A DNA stretch of 36,294 bases from an uncultured Desulfovibrio sp. (GTDB lineage Bacteria; Desulfobacterota; Desulfovibrionia; Desulfovibrionales; Desulfovibrionaceae), in the NCBI GenBank assembly GCA_900553065.1, contig USBZ01000019.1:1-36294 (forward strand), given 5' to 3'. Within the stretch, counting starts at the first letter, position 1. Every line of letters starts with the position of its first letter. Below are positions 1 through 7,380 of this stretch, one piece after another. The translations under genes and the position numbers were made by a program. The notes beneath the pieces are model-generated. The model searched no databases. It had not been told where the DNA came from and worked only from the letters and a program-made list of their open reading frames with translations.

Positions 1-506
1 ATCATGAATTCCTGGATGTCCAGGTTGTTGGGAGCATGCGCGCCGCCGTTGATGACGTTCATCATGGGAGAGGGCATGATCTTGGCGTTCACGCCGCCGA
101 GATACTGATACAGGGGCAGGCCGAGATATTCGGCAGCGGCGCGGGCCGTGGCAAGGGACACGCCGAGCATGGCATTGGCGCCGAGACGGGACTTGTTTTC
201 GGTGCCGTCGAGATCAATGAGGGTGTTGTCCACCTGCACCTGACGCAGAGCGTCGAGACCGACGATGGCTTCGGCAATTTCACCGTTCACGTGTTCCACG
301 GCACGGGTCACGCCCTTGCCCTTGTAGCGGGACTTGTCGCCGTCGCGCATTTCGAGGGCTTCGCGGCTGCCGGTGGAGGCGCCGGAAGGCACGGCGGCGC
401 GGCCGACGTGACCGGATTCGAGGCCGACTTCCACTTCAACAGTGGGATTGCCGCGGGAGTCGAGGATCTCGCGGGCCCATACGGAAGTGATGGTGCTGTT
501 GTTCAT
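1..506 (-). CDS. eno: Enolase, N-terminal part (cut by window start)
   Basis: Enolase interconverts 2-phosphoglycerate and phosphoenolpyruvate in glycolysis, in the cytoplasm. The minus-strand translation starts MNNSTITSVWAREILDSRGN and continues with the family's N-terminal motifs: the SGASTG substrate loop (about residues 41-46), GKGV, and NGGAHAPNNLDIQEFM at the window edge. About 168 codons are present, against a usual length near 430, so only the N-terminal capping domain and the first part of the barrel are seen. The start at 506 is supported by an AAGGAG-type ribosome site about 8 nt upstream. coaX ends 54 nt upstream on the same strand, so the two may share a transcript. Recognition is secure; the truncation is only the window boundary. 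Confidence 0.97.
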   Translation of the reverse strand, partial: MNNSTITSVWAREILDSRGNPTVEVEVGLESGHVGRAAVPSGASTGSREALEMRDGDKSRYKGKGVTRAVEHVNGEIAEAIVGLDALRQVQVDNTLIDLDGTENKSRLGANAMLGVSLATARAAAEYLGLPLYQYLGGVNAKIMPSPMMNVINGGAHAPNNLDIQEFM

Positions 507-560
507 TGAAAGAACTCCTTGGAATATGCCGGACTCTGGTCCGGGTAAGAGAACAGAATG

Positions 561-1358
561 CTATGAGGAGATGCGGGCACTTTTCCGGTTCCAGAGGAGC
601 CGGAGCCCTTCAAGAATAAGATCGGGCCGCACGGTGTCAAACGCCCGGCAGATTCTGGAAAGATCGCGGGCCGCGCCGCCCGTGCCCACCACGAAGACGG
701 GACCGGGGAGCTGCTCCTTGAGGCGTTCACACAGGCCTTCCGTCATGGCGGCAAAACCGAAAAGAAAGCCGTGATTCATGCTGGTGATGGTGTTGCTGCC
801 TATGCGCACCTTCGACTCCGTCATTTCCAGCGAAATGCGCGGGAGCTTGGCCGTATTGGCGGCCAGCGCATTGCGGGCGGAAAACAGCCCGGGGCAGATG
901 AGTCCGCCCAGATAGGTGTTGCCGGACACGCAGTCGAAGGTGGTGGCGGTACCGAAGTCCACGGAAATGACGGACGGCGTATCGGGAAAGAGCGTTCTTG
1001 CCGCGTAGGCGGCCAGAAGGCGGTCGGCTCCCACTTCCTGAGGCTGATCATAACCATTGACGAGGTCGATGGAAAAATCGCCGGGAAAGGTCAGCGGCGT
1101 GACATGCAGGTACCGGTGCAGGGCTTCATGGAGCAGCGTGGCCACATCGGGAACCACGGAGCAGACGAGGCAGGCGGTGATGTCTCCGGGCTGCAGCCCC
1201 TGAAGGGCGACAAGCTGCATGAGCGACAGCCCCAGGCTGTCCGCCGTGTGCTGGGTTCTGGTGGGCAGGGAATAGGAGGCCTCCAGAGCGTCCGGGCGGG
1301 CAAAGACTATCTTGATGCAGGTATTGCCGATGTCGGCAAGAAGAAGATGTTCGGACAT
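561..1358 (-). CDS. coaX: Type III pantothenate kinase
   Basis: CoaX phosphorylates pantothenate with ATP, the first step of coenzyme A synthesis. The 265-residue protein has the hallmarks of the type III (ASKHA-fold) enzyme: an N-terminal DIGNT phosphate-binding motif at residues 9-13, GADR with the likely catalytic aspartate, DFGTATTFD in the second phosphate motif, and GGLICPG. Length fits the family (about 255-270). The frame is open further upstream, but MSEHLLLADIGNT at 1358 is the natural start because the DIGNT motif normally lies within ten residues of the N-terminus; the ribosome site there (GGTGG) is weak. It lies between xerC (98 nt upstream) and eno (54 nt downstream), all on the minus strand. 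Confidence 0.95.
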   Translation of the reverse strand: MSEHLLLADIGNTCIKIVFARPDALEASYSLPTRTQHTADSLGLSLMQLVALQGLQPGDITACLVCSVVPDVATLLHEALHRYLHVTPLTFPGDFSIDLVNGYDQPQEVGADRLLAAYAARTLFPDTPSVISVDFGTATTFDCVSGNTYLGGLICPGLFSARNALAANTAKLPRISLEMTESKVRIGSNTITSMNHGFLFGFAAMTEGLCERLKEQLPGPVFVVGTGGAARDLSRICRAFDTVRPDLILEGLRLLWNRKSARISS

Positions 1359-1456
1359 GCGCGCACCACCGGAAAAAGGAAAAAGACAAGAGAGTCTATC
1401 CTTTCTTTGCCTCGTACGCAACGGGTAAGGCCCGCCTCGCCACCGCGGGAAAAGCG

Positions 1457-2446
1457 TCAGCGCTTTTTTCCGGCCAGAGGGTGGGCCTCGTCGTAGATGC
1501 GGGTGAGCGCCTCAAGATTGAGATGCGTGTAGCGCTGCGTGGTGGAAATACGGCTGTGCCCGAGCAGTTCCTGCACGGCGCGCAGATCGGCGCCGCCTTC
1601 AAGAAGGTGCGTGGCAAAGGAGTGACGCAGATCGTGCGGCGAGATATGCTGCTGAATACCGGCCTGTTCGGCGTGCGCGTCCAGAATACGGGCCGCCTGC
1701 CGCCTGTCCAGACGCTTGCCCCGCCGCCCCAGAAAGACGGCGCGCTCGCCATGCACGGGCGGCACATTTTCCCGCACGGCAAGCCAGCGGGAGAGCACCT
1801 TCATGCTGGTGTCGCTGAGAGGAACGATACGGTCCTTGCCGCCCTTGCCGGTGACCCGGACGTGTCCGGTCGAAGGGCGCAGATCCCCCACGTCGAGCCC
1901 CAGAGCCTCGGAAATACGCAGCCCCGAACCGTAGAGCAGCTCCAGGAGCGCCATGTCTCGCAGATGAAAAAGCTCATCCGCCGTAAGACCGTCGGTTCCC
2001 GGAACGTCATGCGTTCCCTCTTCCGCCTCGCCCCCGGAAGGCCGATCGGCAAGAAGATCAAATACCTGATCCACGTTGAGCATGGCCGGATGATGCTGGT
2101 CCTGCTTGGGATTGCGGACTCCGGCACAGGGATCGGACGATATTCTGTGCAGCCTGAGAAGATGCCGGAACAGCGAGCGCAGGGCGGAAAGCTTGCGGGC
2201 CGTGGTGCTGCGGGCCATGCCCTGCCGGAACAGCGAGGCGGAGAATCCCTGCACCATCTGCCGCGTGATTTCGGCGGGCCGCTCCAGCGTGGCGCCGTAT
2301 CCGTGCAGAAACGTCTCAAACTCCAGAATATCCAGAGCATAGGCTTCCACCGTGGCTTCCGACGCGCCTTTCTGAAACTCCATCCAGGCCAGAAAGGTCG
2401 CCGCTCCGGGCGGAAGTTCGGCAATGATTTCGGAAAGACGGCTCAT
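1457..2446 (-). CDS. xerC: Tyrosine recombinase XerC/XerD type
   Basis: Xer recombinases resolve chromosome dimers at dif sites, working with FtsK. This 329-residue protein has a core-binding SAM-like domain (about residues 12-105) and a catalytic domain (about 120-325) with the full active-site set: R177 (GSGLRISEAL), K201 (TGKGGKDR), H271 and R274 (HDLRH), H297 (LLGHS) and the nucleophile Y306 (TQRYTH). A hydrophilic insert around residues 135-155, between the two domains, is longer than in the E. coli enzymes. The start codon overlaps the stop of dprA in an ATGA arrangement, so translation is probably coupled to dprA. I call it XerC from overall form; XerC and XerD cannot be separated firmly by eye. 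No dif site was identified in the window, and ftsK lies 30 kb away. Confidence 0.9.
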   Translation of the reverse strand: MSRLSEIIAELPPGAATFLAWMEFQKGASEATVEAYALDILEFETFLHGYGATLERPAEITRQMVQGFSASLFRQGMARSTTARKLSALRSLFRHLLRLHRISSDPCAGVRNPKQDQHHPAMLNVDQVFDLLADRPSGGEAEEGTHDVPGTDGLTADELFHLRDMALLELLYGSGLRISEALGLDVGDLRPSTGHVRVTGKGGKDRIVPLSDTSMKVLSRWLAVRENVPPVHGERAVFLGRRGKRLDRRQAARILDAHAEQAGIQQHISPHDLRHSFATHLLEGGADLRAVQELLGHSRISTTQRYTHLNLEALTRIYDEAHPLAGKKR

Positions 2447-3786
2447 ACTGCAGCCTCATAGCGCGAGTCGCGAAGGCGTCTCGCCAGCTTCTTCACTTCC
2501 AGAATCATAAGCACCGCGCTTACGGAAGCGCTGTTCCATGACGGATGAATATCCTGTGCGGCATGAAGCAGATCATCCTGAGAAAGCGGCCCTCCGTGCA
2601 GCAGGGAAAGAATGGTTTCCTCTTCCTCGGTCAGAGCAGGAAGGGGCCCGGGCGATGATGCGGCGGCAGGCGCCGGCTTTTCTTTGGCAGACGCAGGCAG
2701 GGGGATTTCCGCCGAAGCTTCCGCATCCGGCGCTTCACTTTCCTCGAGCTGCATGACGGGAACGACCTCGTCATGGGGAATGGCCGCGGGAATGGTACTG
2801 TCGAGCGCCGGATCTTCCGCCTTCCGGGCGTCTTTCGCCTCTTCCCTCGCCAGAGCGTCTTTCAGATGGGGAAAAAGATCGGCCAGAATGTCCGACGCGC
2901 CGTACACGGGACGCGCACCGTCCATGATCAGCCTTTTCGTGCCCTCCCGGCACGGATGCCGGAAAAGATCCGGCGAAAGAACGTAAACGTTTCTTCCCTG
3001 TTCCGCGGCCAGTCGCGCCGTGATGAGACTGCCGCTGCGTGCGTCCGCGGCTTCGGTCACCAGCACGCCGAGGCAGAGGCCGCTGACGAGCCTGTTGCGC
3101 ACGGGAAAAGCCCCGGGGCCGGGAACGTGCCCCGGAGGCATTTCGCTCACGATGAGCGCATGTTCCGCAAGACTTGCATACAGCTCCCTGTGACCGAGAG
3201 GAAACGGCACGTCCACGCCGCCCGGCATAACGGCAACGGTTCTTCCCGGCCCGGACAATGCGGCCCGATGGGCACAGCCGTCCGCCCCGAAGGCCAGACC
3301 GGACACCACGGTGACACCGGCGGCCGAAAGTTCCGCCGCAACGCGGGAGGTGAGTTCAAGCGTATCGCCGAAACTGCTGCGCGAACCGACCACGGCCACG
3401 CAGGGAGAAGAAAGCAGCGACAGATCGCCTCTGGCGTAGAGCAGGGCGGGCGCATCCGGCAGTTCCTTCAGGAGCGCGGGATAACGGGGATCCGTCCACA
3501 GAATGACGGAGGCCTCCAGAGCCTTTGCCGCCTCCCATTCCGGTCTGGCCGAGGCTCTCCAGGAATTGTCCAGCCATCCCGCCGCCCTGTGCGCGGGGAC
3601 TCCGGCCTCAGGCCATGAAGGCACGTTCATGACGGCGTCGTACGCCGAACCGAAATGCCTGAGCAGAAGGCAGGCGGAGCGAACGCCGAGCCCTCTCATG
3701 TGACGCAGGGCCAGCACCGCCCAGAACTCCCGACGCGCCTCTTCGCCGAGAGCGTCAAGCGCGGAACATCGACGGGCCGCTTCCAT
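2443..3786 (-). CDS. dprA: DNA processing protein DprA (Smf)
   Basis: DprA binds incoming single-stranded DNA and loads RecA during natural transformation; it is also widespread in bacteria not known to be competent. The 447-residue protein shows an N-terminal SAM-like region (about 20-75), the Rossmann-fold core with VGSRSSFGD (133-141), SGLAFGADGCAH (162-173), a PGGVDVPFP segment, and the ARSGSLITARLAAEQGR signature. After an acidic/alanine-rich linker comes a C-terminal winged-helix domain (last 65 residues, PALTEEEETILSLL onward). It begins directly after the antiporter stop codon (TGA followed at once by ATG) and overlaps xerC by four bases, so the three genes look translationally coupled. 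Confidence 0.95.
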   Translation of the reverse strand: MEAARRCSALDALGEEARREFWAVLALRHMRGLGVRSACLLLRHFGSAYDAVMNVPSWPEAGVPAHRAAGWLDNSWRASARPEWEAAKALEASVILWTDPRYPALLKELPDAPALLYARGDLSLLSSPCVAVVGSRSSFGDTLELTSRVAAELSAAGVTVVSGLAFGADGCAHRAALSGPGRTVAVMPGGVDVPFPLGHRELYASLAEHALIVSEMPPGHVPGPGAFPVRNRLVSGLCLGVLVTEAADARSGSLITARLAAEQGRNVYVLSPDLFRHPCREGTKRLIMDGARPVYGASDILADLFPHLKDALAREEAKDARKAEDPALDSTIPAAIPHDEVVPVMQLEESEAPDAEASAEIPLPASAKEKPAPAAASSPGPLPALTEEEETILSLLHGGPLSQDDLLHAAQDIHPSWNSASVSAVLMILEVKKLARRLRDSRYEAAV

Positions 3787-5796
3787 TCAGACGCCGCTCC
3801 TTCCTTCGGCATGGAAAAGGAATGCCGCCCTGGTGAGAGCCTCCTGCGTGGCCAGCAGATAAACGATGTCTCCGGCCAGAAGCAGGGTCTGCGCGTCGGG
3901 ATTGTTGTTGATCGTCTCTCCGCGCCGCACTCCGGCCGCCGTCACGCCGTGTTCCTTGCGCAGCGCGGCCTGAGCGATGGTCTTGCCCGCCAGCGGCGAG
4001 CCTTCCTCCACAGCGTAGGCCACAAGCTGCAGCTCGGGCAGGCTGTCCATGATGGAGCCGCCCATGCCGAGCCTGCGCTGCATGCCGTAATTTTCCCGGC
4101 GGATGGCGGAAACGTACTGATCAATGGTCTGACGCGGCACAAGGTAATGATTGAGCACCCGCGCGAACACTTCCAGCGAGGTTTCAAATTCCTCGGGAAT
4201 GACCTCGTTGGCGCCCACTTCCTTATAGGAGTCCAGATTGCCGAGGAAACGCGTGCGCACGATGATGTGCAGGGAAGGATTCATGGCGCGGGCGTTGGCA
4301 ATGATGGCCCGGCTGCCGGCGGGATCGGACGTGAGAATGGCCAGCGTTCTTGCCGTAGCCGCCCCCAGATGCGCCAGCACCAGCGGGAAGGATGCGTCGC
4401 CGTGACGGATGGGCTCCGTATCGCGGAAGCGGGCGACCGTATCGGGATTCATTTCCGAAATGATGTAGGGAATGCCGCAGTTCTTCGCGCCCTGAGCCAT
4501 GATCTGACCGCCGATGCCGTAACCTATGATGATGAGGTGATCGCGCAGCTGACGACCGTCGCGTATGATATGGCCTTCCGCATCGTCAGCGTTGTCCTCG
4601 ACATCCTCGGCGGCGGCTTCCGGCGTCTGCATGTCGGGATTACGAAGAATCCTGGCGGCAACGCGGGGAGCGGCTCCGATAAGAAGCGGCGTAAGCACCA
4701 TGGTCAGGATGCTGGAGGCAAGAAAGATCTGGTAGGCATCGTTGCTTATGAGCTCAAGCCCCAGAGCGGACTTGGCAAGCACGAAGGAAAATTCCCCCAC
4801 CTGCGCGAGACAGAACGCCGTAAGCAGCGCCGTGCGCATGGAATAGTTCAGGATTTTCACGGCGGGAACGGTCATGAGAATCTTGGCGGCAATGATGGCC
4901 GCGGCGCACAGGGCGATGATGGGAAGATGCGACAGGAAGAAGTTCACATCAAGCAGCATGCCCACGGAAATGAAGAAGATGCTGGAGAACACCTCCTTGA
5001 AGGGCATGATGCTCTCAAGCGTATTGAGGCTGTATTCCGACTCCGCCATCATGAGACCGGCAAGAAACGCGCCGAGAGCCAGCGACAGTCCCACCCACGA
5101 CGTGATGAGCGCAACGGCGAGGCACAGCCCCAGCGTCGTCATGAGCATGAGCTCCCGGCTGCGGGTTCTCACGACGCTGAACATGAGACGGGGCAGCAGA
5201 TACTTGCCGAAGACAAGAATACCGCCGATGACCAGAATACCCTTGCCGAACGCCAGCAGCATGGAATTCGTATCGAGCTCAAGCCCTCCGGCGAGCAGCG
5301 GGAAGATGAGCACCATCGGCACGATGGCAAGGTCCTGAAAAATAAGCACGGCAAGGCATACCTGCCCCTGAGGGGACTCCGTCTGCGCCTTCTGCTGCAG
5401 AAGACTCAGCACGATGGCCGTGGAGGAAAGCGTGACCATGCACCCGTACACGATGCCGAGCCGCGGCCCGCACCACCAGAAGGTCAGGGCGAAAATGAAC
5501 GCCGTGGTCAGCAGCACCTGGGCCGAGCCGCCCAGAAACAGCGGCTTCTTCAGTCGTACCAGCTCCTTGCCGGAAAGCTCCATGCCGATGGAGAACATGA
5601 GGAACGCCACGCCCACGTCGGCCATGGTGTCCACGGCCTCCGGCGTGGGAATGAGTCCGAGGGCGGAAGGGCCGCACAGAACGCCGGTAAGAAGGAAGCC
5701 CACGATGGAAGGCAGACGGAAGCGTACGCAGACAAGAACGACGATGATGGAAAGAATAAAGAGAACGACGATTTCGCGAAGGATGAGTTCTTCCAT
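3787..5796 (-). CDS. CPA2-family cation/proton antiporter with RCK domain (KefB/YbaL-like)
   Basis: Predicted inner-membrane monovalent cation/H+ antiporter of the KefB/KefC/YbaL type. The 669-residue protein has about 12 hydrophobic segments in residues 5-380, including the conserved FQDLAIVP motif with D155 in the ion-binding helix. A short acidic linker (about 390-410) leads to a cytosolic RCK N domain starting near 419 (DHLIIIGYGIGGQ, nucleotide-binding glycines 425-430) and an RCK C (TrkA-C) domain near 585-660. I chose the start MEELILREIV because the first membrane helix follows at once; the open frame extends 28 codons upstream, and no start has a strong ribosome site. Its stop codon abuts the dprA start. 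Substrate (K+ or Na+) and gating ligand cannot be read from the sequence. Confidence 0.88.
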   Translation of the reverse strand: MEELILREIVVLFILSIIVVLVCVRFRLPSIVGFLLTGVLCGPSALGLIPTPEAVDTMADVGVAFLMFSIGMELSGKELVRLKKPLFLGGSAQVLLTTAFIFALTFWWCGPRLGIVYGCMVTLSSTAIVLSLLQQKAQTESPQGQVCLAVLIFQDLAIVPMVLIFPLLAGGLELDTNSMLLAFGKGILVIGGILVFGKYLLPRLMFSVVRTRSRELMLMTTLGLCLAVALITSWVGLSLALGAFLAGLMMAESEYSLNTLESIMPFKEVFSSIFFISVGMLLDVNFFLSHLPIIALCAAAIIAAKILMTVPAVKILNYSMRTALLTAFCLAQVGEFSFVLAKSALGLELISNDAYQIFLASSILTMVLTPLLIGAAPRVAARILRNPDMQTPEAAAEDVEDNADDAEGHIIRDGRQLRDHLIIIGYGIGGQIMAQGAKNCGIPYIISEMNPDTVARFRDTEPIRHGDASFPLVLAHLGAATARTLAILTSDPAGSRAIIANARAMNPSLHIIVRTRFLGNLDSYKEVGANEVIPEEFETSLEVFARVLNHYLVPRQTIDQYVSAIRRENYGMQRRLGMGGSIMDSLPELQLVAYAVEEGSPLAGKTIAQAALRKEHGVTAAGVRRGETINNNPDAQTLLLAGDIVYLLATQEALTRAAFLFHAEGRSGV

Positions 5797-6049
5797 GAGC
5801 AGTCTCGAGAGAAAAGATGAGGCGGGGAGCAGAAATGCGCCCGAAGGAATCATTTTGTCATGTTTCCCCGCGGCATGCAACGGAAGGAGGGCGCAGAACG
5901 GTCACGCTGCCGGGGCTTTTAGGGAGGGCGGACAGGCCGTAAACGCCGAAGAGCCGCAATCACGGAAGCGGCTGCTGCAGGGCCTTCTCTTTCTGCCGGA
6001 TATTCTTTGCATCTCCCGGCTGCCGGAAGGCGGGACAGCCGGTAACTCT
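5797..6049. other. Divergent intergenic region, antiporter / hisS
   Basis: This stretch separates the minus-strand antiporter operon from the plus-strand hisS operon. It contains a long-loop inverted repeat (GCGGGGA 5822-5828 and TCCCCGC 5865-5871) close to the antiporter start. I see no gene, T-box or tRNA-like element and no convincing promoter for the antiporter. Confidence 0.4.
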
Positions 6050-6078
6050 TTGACAACGGGGAGAAAAGGCCCTATCCT
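6050..6078 (+). promoter_or_regulatory. Sigma-70-type promoter of hisS-aspS-def
   Basis: A perfect -35 box TTGACA (6050-6055) is followed after 17 bp by TATCCT (6073-6078), a good -10 box. Transcription would begin near 6085, giving a leader of about 27 nt that contains the GGAG ribosome site of hisS at 6101-6104. No other start is needed for the three-gene operon. Confidence 0.8.
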
Positions 6079-6111
6079 CATGCGTTATTTCTACATTGCT
6101 GGAGTCCGTTC

Positions 6112-7368
6112 ATGGCACAGATTCAGGCTATCAAGGGCTTTGCCGACCTCTTTCCGGCGCAGAGCCGTCTTTTTGAGATGATGGAAGCCACCGCCCGCGA
6201 GGTATTTCCCCGCTACGGTTTCGGCGAACTTCGTACGCCGCTCATGGAGTACACCGACCTTTTCTGCCGCGGCATCGGCACGGAAACCGACGTGGTCCAG
6301 AAGGAAATGTACTGCATTCCCGGCAGCAAGGGACGTTCCATGTCCCTGCGTCCCGAAGCCACGGCCGGCGTCATGCGCGCCTACATTGAAAGCGGCGTGC
6401 ATGCCCGCGAATCCGTGAGCAGATTTTTCACCATCGGGCCCATGTTCCGGCACGAACGCCCCCAGAAAGGGCGCATGCGCCAGTTCCATCAGATCAACTG
6501 CGAGTGCCTCGGACCGCGGGAACCCGAGGTGGATGCGGAAATCATCTGCATGATGATGGAATTTCTCGGCAGACTCGGTCTGAAGAATCTCACGCTTCAG
6601 ATCAACTCTCTGGGCTGCTCCAGCTGCCGTCCCGTGTACAGACAGAAGCTTCACGACTGGCTGGCCTCCCTTGACCAGACGCAGCTGTGCGAAGACTGCC
6701 GCCGCCGCATGGAAACCAATCCCCTGCGCGTGCTGGACTGCAAGGTGCCGGACTGCAAGGCACTGACGGCCGACGCCCCCGTGATTCTGGAAAACGAATG
6801 CCCCGACTGCCGCGCTCACTTTGAAGCGGTGCTGAAGCATCTTGATGCGGAAAAGGTTCCCTATCAGATCAATCATCGTCTGGTGCGCGGCCTCGACTAC
6901 TATACCCGTACCACCTGGGAAGTGGTTTCCAACGAAATCGGCTCCCAGGGCTCCGTGGCCGGCGGCGGCCGCTACGACGGTCTCGTGGAACAGCTCGGCG
7001 GACCTGCCGTGCCCGGCATCGGCTTTGCCTGCGGCATGGAACGTCTGGCCCTTCTCCTCGAAGGCCGCGAAATGCCCGAAATCCGCCCCGACTTCTATAT
7101 GGCCGTGCTCGACGACTCCTGCCGCGACGCCGCCTTTGCCCTGACGCAAAGCCTGCGTCGCGAAGGCTTCTCCGGCACCATGAGCTACGAAAGCCGCAGC
7201 ATGAAGGCCACCATGCGCCAGGCAGGCAAGTCCGGCGCCCGCTTCACGCTCATCATGGGTACCGACGAGCTGGCCTCCGGCAGCGTCATCATCAAGAACA
7301 TGGAATCTGGCGAGCAGCGTGAAGTGCCCTGCGCCGATGTGGCCGCCAGCCTGAACGCCGAACAATAA
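6112..7368 (+). CDS. hisS: Histidyl-tRNA synthetase
   Basis: HisRS charges tRNA-His with histidine. The 418-residue class II enzyme shows motif 2 (FRHERPQKGRMRQFHQ, about 112-127), the two histidine-binding segments LVRGLDYYTRTTWEV (258-271) and GGGRYDGL (284-291), motif 3 (GIGFACGMERL, 302-312) and a C-terminal anticodon-binding domain. The insertion region between about 165 and 235 carries four cysteine pairs: C169/C172, C193/C196, C210/C215 and C230/C233. The E. coli enzyme, as I recall it, lacks nearly all of these, so the pairs suggest bound zinc. Start ATG 6112 has GGAG 7 nt upstream and a strong promoter. It leads an operon with aspS 12 nt downstream (by the preferred aspS start) and def. 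Confidence 0.97.
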   Translation: MAQIQAIKGFADLFPAQSRLFEMMEATAREVFPRYGFGELRTPLMEYTDLFCRGIGTETDVVQKEMYCIPGSKGRSMSLRPEATAGVMRAYIESGVHARESVSRFFTIGPMFRHERPQKGRMRQFHQINCECLGPREPEVDAEIICMMMEFLGRLGLKNLTLQINSLGCSSCRPVYRQKLHDWLASLDQTQLCEDCRRRMETNPLRVLDCKVPDCKALTADAPVILENECPDCRAHFEAVLKHLDAEKVPYQINHRLVRGLDYYTRTTWEVVSNEIGSQGSVAGGGRYDGLVEQLGGPAVPGIGFACGMERLALLLEGREMPEIRPDFYMAVLDDSCRDAAFALTQSLRREGFSGTMSYESRSMKATMRQAGKSGARFTLIMGTDELASGSVIIKNMESGEQREVPCADVAASLNAEQ

Positions 7369-7380
7369 AGAGGAATGGTC

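Noticed and set aside
3655..5820. A 721-codon open frame on the plus strand
   Set aside because: Antisense to the antiporter, with charge-rich low-complexity translation and no ribosome site; the antiporter has clear membrane and RCK motifs.
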